This document shows positions 60,659-64,000 of a DNA stretch of 64,000 nt, piece by piece; position 1 is the first letter of the stretch; each line of letters starts with the position of its first letter. The notes beneath the pieces are model-generated. The model did not search any database. It was not told the origin of the DNA and saw nothing but the letters and a program-made list of their open reading frames with translations. The stretch comes from Paenibacillus apiarius. Its GTDB lineage: Bacteria > Bacillota > Bacilli > Paenibacillales > Paenibacillaceae. The stretch is from assembly GCF_017052585.1 (NCBI RefSeq), contig NZ_JAFFHZ010000001.1:3762001-3826000 (forward strand), given 5' to 3'. The translations under genes were made by a program, and so were the position numbers.

Positions 60659-61183
60659 AACAGAGCACCTCCAATGGCGATGTCGACCATGTGATTATGG
60701 TCATTGTGTAATTAGGCACATCTATCATTATAAACCTAGTGGAGCAAGAAGGAAACTATCCTTTTCGAAAAATTCCCAGAATGTGCAAGCTAGAAAAAAA
60801 TTTAAGTTAAACCGCTTACATTATGGGGAGTGGCTAAAAAGGTGCTTGTAATTTAGCTGGAAACTCGATATCATTGCATGTGAATTGTATACAAATTGTC
60901 GAGAATTTGTCGATGTTGGACAAATGGGTGACCATACACGCTTTATCTTAGCGTAAGCGGGTTGTTTTAAGGTAAATCGTTCATAATAACGTTGTGTTTG
61001 GTTGATGATTTGTATAACATCACATAGAGAGATATAGGCAAGCTATACTTTTTTTTGTGGAGTTTTTCACAACTGCGCAATGATTGATGGGGATAAACGG
61101 AGTATGAGGAACTAACTAGTTACTTAACCGAGAGGATAAGTACCGACACAAAATGAGTTACCCGATTGGAAGGAGCATATACG
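60659..61183. other. 525-bp divergent intergenic region between yumC and the NDH-2 gene
   Basis: No gene. It contains a TTGTATACAA palindrome (60887-60896), two TTGTCGA repeats (about 60896-60917), an AT-rich tract, a TATACT (61044-61049) usable as the NDH-2 -10, and a Rex-type operator at 61055-61072. The remaining sequence shows nothing I can assign. Confidence 0.6.
61055..61072 (+). promoter_or_regulatory. Rex operator of the NDH-2 gene
   Basis: TTGTGGAGTTTTTCACAA fits the Rex consensus TTGTGAAnnnnTTCACAA except for one base. It lies 6 bp after the -10 TATACT, so Rex bound there at low NADH would block transcription of an NADH dehydrogenase, as in the known Rex-Ndh loop of Bacillus. Confidence 0.75.
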
Positions 61184-62380
61184 ATGAGCAACATACCTAA
61201 AATCGTAATTCTGGGCGCAGGTTACGGTGGCATCATGGCAGCGCAACGTTTGCAAAAAGAATTGAACTATAATGAAGCGGACGTAACGTTAGTCAACAAG
61301 CATGACTATCATTACTTTACGACTCATTTGCATATGCCGGCTGCCGGAACGGACTCTTACGACAACGCTAGAGTGTCCATCTCGAAGCTAATCGATGAGT
61401 TCAAAATTGATTTCGTCAAATCGACCGTTAAAGAAATCCGAATTCAAGACAAGAAGGTCATTCTTGAAGACGGAACGCTGTCGTTTGACTATCTGGTTAT
61501 CGGCCTTGGCGGAGAGCCGGAGACGTTCGGTATTCCAGGGCTTGGCGAGTATGCGTTCAGCATTCGCAGCATCAACTCCGTTCGCGTAATCCGTGAGCAT
61601 ATCGAGCATCAATTCGCCCTTTACAAGCAAGACGAATCCCGCAAGGATCGTCTGAACTTCGTCGTTGGCGGCGCGGGCTTTACGGGAATTGAATTCGTAG
61701 GCGAACTATCCGACCGTATTCCGCTGCTGTGCAAGCAGTTCGATGTGGATCCGCAGCTGGTCAACATTTACAATGTCGAAGCGGCGCCGACCGCCCTTCC
61801 AGGATTCGATCCGGAATTGGTAGAGTACGGCATGGATGTGTTGAAGAAGAAAGGCGTAGACTTCAAGCTTGCCACTGCGATTAAAGAGTGCACTCCAGAA
61901 GGCGTTATGCTTGCGACAGGCGAAGAAATCAAAGCGGCTACGGTCGTATGGACCGGCGGTATCCGCGGCAACCGTCTGATTGAACAAGCAGGCTTTGAAG
62001 CGATGCGCGGGCGTGTCAAGGTTGATGAGCATTTGCGCGCTCCGGGACATGACAATATCTTTATTATCGGCGATAACTCGCTGATGATTAATCCGGAGAA
62101 CGAGCGTCCGTTCCCGCCGACGGCGCAAATGGCGATGCAGCAAGGTCCGGTGTGCGCAAGCAACATCGTGGCTTCGATTCGCAACCAACCGTTGAAAAAG
62201 TTCGAATACCACAACAAAGGTACGGTAGCTTCCTTGGGCAAAGGCGAAGCGATCGGCGTGGTCGGCAAGAAGAAGCTGAAAGGCTTCTGGGCAGCCCAGC
62301 TTAAGAAAGTGATCGACATCCGTTGGCTGTTCATCATCGGAGGCGTCTCGCTCGCGCTTCGCAAAGGGAAATTCTTCTAA
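61184..62380 (+). CDS. yumB: Type II NADH dehydrogenase (YumB/Ndh)
   Basis: A 398-residue NDH-2: transfers electrons from NADH to menaquinone without pumping protons. FAD motif LGAGYGGIMAAQ near residue 9, NADH motif VGGAGFTGIEFVGEL near 168, FIIGDNSLM near 297, PTAQMAMQQG (quinone/FAD edge) near 317, and a C-terminal amphipathic anchor (KVIDIRWLFIIGGVSLAL). GGAAGGAGC precedes ATG 61184; the frame is open to 61166. It probably belongs to the Rex regulon. Confidence 0.93.
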   Translation: MSNIPKIVILGAGYGGIMAAQRLQKELNYNEADVTLVNKHDYHYFTTHLHMPAAGTDSYDNARVSISKLIDEFKIDFVKSTVKEIRIQDKKVILEDGTLSFDYLVIGLGGEPETFGIPGLGEYAFSIRSINSVRVIREHIEHQFALYKQDESRKDRLNFVVGGAGFTGIEFVGELSDRIPLLCKQFDVDPQLVNIYNVEAAPTALPGFDPELVEYGMDVLKKKGVDFKLATAIKECTPEGVMLATGEEIKAATVVWTGGIRGNRLIEQAGFEAMRGRVKVDEHLRAPGHDNIFIIGDNSLMINPENERPFPPTAQMAMQQGPVCASNIVASIRNQPLKKFEYHNKGTVASLGKGEAIGVVGKKKLKGFWAAQLKKVIDIRWLFIIGGVSLALRKGKFF

Positions 62381-62383
62381 GTC

Positions 62384-62626
62384 ATGCGCCACTGCAGCGT
62401 GCAGGTACGAGGGCTATTGACGCGCGGCGAATTGGATCGCTACAATGCCCTGATGGATGTGGGCGGCTATTTGGAGCAGCAGAATCGGCACGATCTGGCC
62501 TATACGGTGCAAACAGAAGTCGATCTGCTCATTCAGCCGGCGATCGAACGGTTGAAGGAAAAAGGCCGCATGCGGGATCGCATGACGGCGGAATATTTAG
62601 CTTCCTTAGATGATGAAGAGGATTAA
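62384..62626 (+). CDS. Small protein downstream of NDH-2, unknown
   Basis: An 80-residue charged, helical protein without cysteine clusters or spans (RGELDRYNALMDVGGYLEQ, then LIQPAIERLKEKGRMRDRM). It starts 3 bp after the NDH-2 stop, with AAAGGGAAA in the end of that gene as a distant ribosome site, so it is co-transcribed. I do not recognise the family. A strong terminator follows. Confidence 0.65.
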   Translation: MRHCSVQVRGLLTRGELDRYNALMDVGGYLEQQNRHDLAYTVQTEVDLLIQPAIERLKEKGRMRDRMTAEYLASLDDEED

Positions 62627-62640
62627 TCAAGACGGTCAAG

Positions 62641-62676
62641 CCGTCGCCGCAGCTTATTGCGGCGACGGTTTTTTTT
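62641..62676 (+). terminator. Terminator of the NDH-2 operon
   Basis: CCGTCGCCGCA and TGCGGCGACGG, exact complement, then eight T. Confidence 0.93.
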
Positions 62677-62846
62677 ATTGTAAAGGAAATTTGAAATAAA
62701 AAATAATTATTAATAATGATTTAAAACATTTATTTTTTCTATATCATAATTCGTGCTATAGTGTACCAATCAGCTGATACACGAGCTCAAACCATCATTG
62801 TTCGATTAGAAATCAGGTAGGAAATACAATTCGGAGGTGGAAGCTT

Positions 62847-64000
62847 TTGCGTATCACGCCAAATGAAAGCGATATCAATATATCTGGCCGATTGGATCGC
62901 CTGCCGATTGGTTCGATTCATCGAAAGACGTTAATGGCGCTTGCGATTATTTATTTTTTTGAGTATGCGGATTTGAATACGTTCTCTTTCGTAGCTCCTG
63001 TATTGAAAAAAGAATGGGGGATGTCCGTCACTGAGATTGGTTGGATTACATCGAGTTCCTTTCTCGGGATGTTCATTGGTTCGGTATTTGGCGGATGGTT
63101 CGCGGATAAATTCGGAAGAAAACGGGCCATCATCATCATGACGTTATTTTTTTCGATATTTTCTATGAGTACGGCTCTGGCATGGAATCCTGTCATCCTC
63201 GGAATACTCCGTTTTTTTACAGGTGTGGGAGTATCGGCAGCGCTAATCAATTCGAGCACCTATATCAGCGAGTTTTTTCCCTCCGCTTCCCGCGGCAAAT
63301 TCCAGGGTATCGCGCTTGTTATCGGATTATTGGGCATTCCGGTGACCGGATGGATTTCGACTTGCTTCATTTCTCTAGGACCCCACGGGTGGAGATATGT
63401 TTTCGTATGGGGCGGTATGGGGATACTCGGACTTTGGTTTCTGCGCAATATCCATGAAATACCACGCTGGTATTTATCTCGGGGGGAGAGTAAAAAAGCC
63501 GAGGAAATCATTCAGCGGGTCGAGGAAGAGGTGCGCCGCGAAAAAGGACAACTGCCCCCAATCGCGGACACTGCGATAAGACCGAAAACCGAGATGAAAA
63601 CAAAGGCCTACAGCGAGTTGTTCAAAGGGAAATATCGCGGCAGAACGGCAATTTTGACCTTCGCCTGGATTTTTCAAACGCTGGGCTTTTACGGCTTCGG
63701 GTCTTGGGTTCCCACGCTGCTCGTGCAGAACGGGATTGTGCTCGATAAATCGCTGCTGTACAGCACTCTTATTACGATTGGGGCTCCGCTCGGCGCATTG
63801 CTGGGAGCTCTTATCTCCGACCGCTACGAACGGAAGTGGAATTTGATTGCCTCATCGCTCTTTATAGCCATTGCCGTGTTTTTGTATGGCATGACTGTAA
63901 ATCCGGTGTTCCTTATCGCGTTCGGATTTTTAGTGAACATGATCGAGAGAACGTATTCCTCCAATTTATACACATATACGTCTGAATTGTATCCTACACA
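62847..64000 (+). CDS. MFS transporter, 3'-truncated
   Basis: At least 384 residues, running out of the window without a stop. It belongs to the sugar-porter/anion:cation symporter side of the MFS: GGWFADKFGRKRAI after span 2, RFFTGVGVSAALINSSTYISE in span 4, and FPSASRGKFQGI after it. A central loop (about 210-250) is strongly charged. TTG 62847 follows GGAGGTGG at 7 bp. The upstream 170 bp are very AT-rich, with a TATAGT near 62754 as a possible -10. Substrate unknown. Confidence 0.85.
   Translation, partial: MRITPNESDINISGRLDRLPIGSIHRKTLMALAIIYFFEYADLNTFSFVAPVLKKEWGMSVTEIGWITSSSFLGMFIGSVFGGWFADKFGRKRAIIIMTLFFSIFSMSTALAWNPVILGILRFFTGVGVSAALINSSTYISEFFPSASRGKFQGIALVIGLLGIPVTGWISTCFISLGPHGWRYVFVWGGMGILGLWFLRNIHEIPRWYLSRGESKKAEEIIQRVEEEVRREKGQLPPIADTAIRPKTEMKTKAYSELFKGKYRGRTAILTFAWIFQTLGFYGFGSWVPTLLVQNGIVLDKSLLYSTLITIGAPLGALLGALISDRYERKWNLIASSLFIAIAVFLYGMTVNPVFLIAFGFLVNMIERTYSSNLYTYTSELYPT

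Noticed and set aside
1-64000. CRISPR arrays, rRNA or tRNA genes, prophage
   Set aside because: No regularly spaced repeats, no tRNA cloverleaf or rRNA sequence, and no phage structural or integrase genes were seen.

Overview
The window reads as a chromosomal segment of a spore-forming Bacillota, most likely Paenibacillus or a close relative. The clues are strong AGGAGG-type ribosome sites, many TTG and GTG starts, sigma-A and sigma-D promoters, an S-box riboswitch, the sporulation checkpoint gene sda, DUF2515 and Cthe_2314-like proteins, futalosine-route menaquinone genes, and a dispersed yutI/yuzB/yutJ/yutM/yumC/yumB set. The species call is inference. The first and last genes are cut by the window edges.

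Layout. 1-6.3 kb: end of a metal ABC permease, HAD phosphatase, DUF456 protein, MurJ/SpoVB-type flippase, and a chemoreceptor behind a near-perfect sigma-D promoter. 6.4-22.2 kb: a co-oriented catabolic island. It holds a thiolase, an acyl-CoA ligase, a large MalT-like/BTAD regulator, a five-gene Liv-type ABC importer, a small unknown protein, an atypical KAS III, an alpha/beta hydrolase, an SDR and a CoA-transferase. Both structural operons start with the same 17-bp direct-repeat box (TGCAAC-N5-TGCAAC, 11-bp period) 10 bp before the -10. I propose this box as the target of the regulator encoded between them.

22.3-31 kb: DsbA/FrnE oxidoreductase, a complete IS1182-type element with 6-bp target duplication, DUF2515 protein, thioredoxin-like protein, heme A synthase CtaA, a 43-codon unlisted small gene, a UbiD-type decarboxylase (possibly MqnL) and a HEPN-like protein. 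31-35 kb: SAM-I riboswitch with metNIQ, and an SDR lacking the usual catalytic serine. 35.2-39 kb: CdaR regulator, GntP permease and glycerate kinase.

39.2-50.8 kb: a ureide operon: PucR regulator, AllC, MFS transporter, AllE, AllD, FdrA (AllF), YlbE (AllG), YlbF (AllH) and carbamate kinase. Together these convert allantoate to ureidoglycolate, oxalurate, then oxamate plus carbamoyl phosphate, and finally ATP. No allantoinase or ureidoglycolate lyase lies in the window. A cre-like site and a folded repeat sit in the leader.

50.9-62.6 kb: Fe-S and respiratory genes (NifU-like, YuzB, YutJ, MqnE, IscA-like, YumC, NDH-2), an HssRS-like two-component system with a DUF2871 membrane protein, a YheC/D ATP-grasp protein, and sda with six DnaA-box matches upstream. 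A Rex-type operator precedes the NDH-2 gene. 62.8-64 kb: start of an MFS transporter, cut by the window end.

Two short intergenic repeat families recur: a GTTCAAAAAG/CTTTTTGAAC family (4 copies, each before a gene) and an AACTG-N8-CAGTT palindrome family, one copy of which received the IS element.
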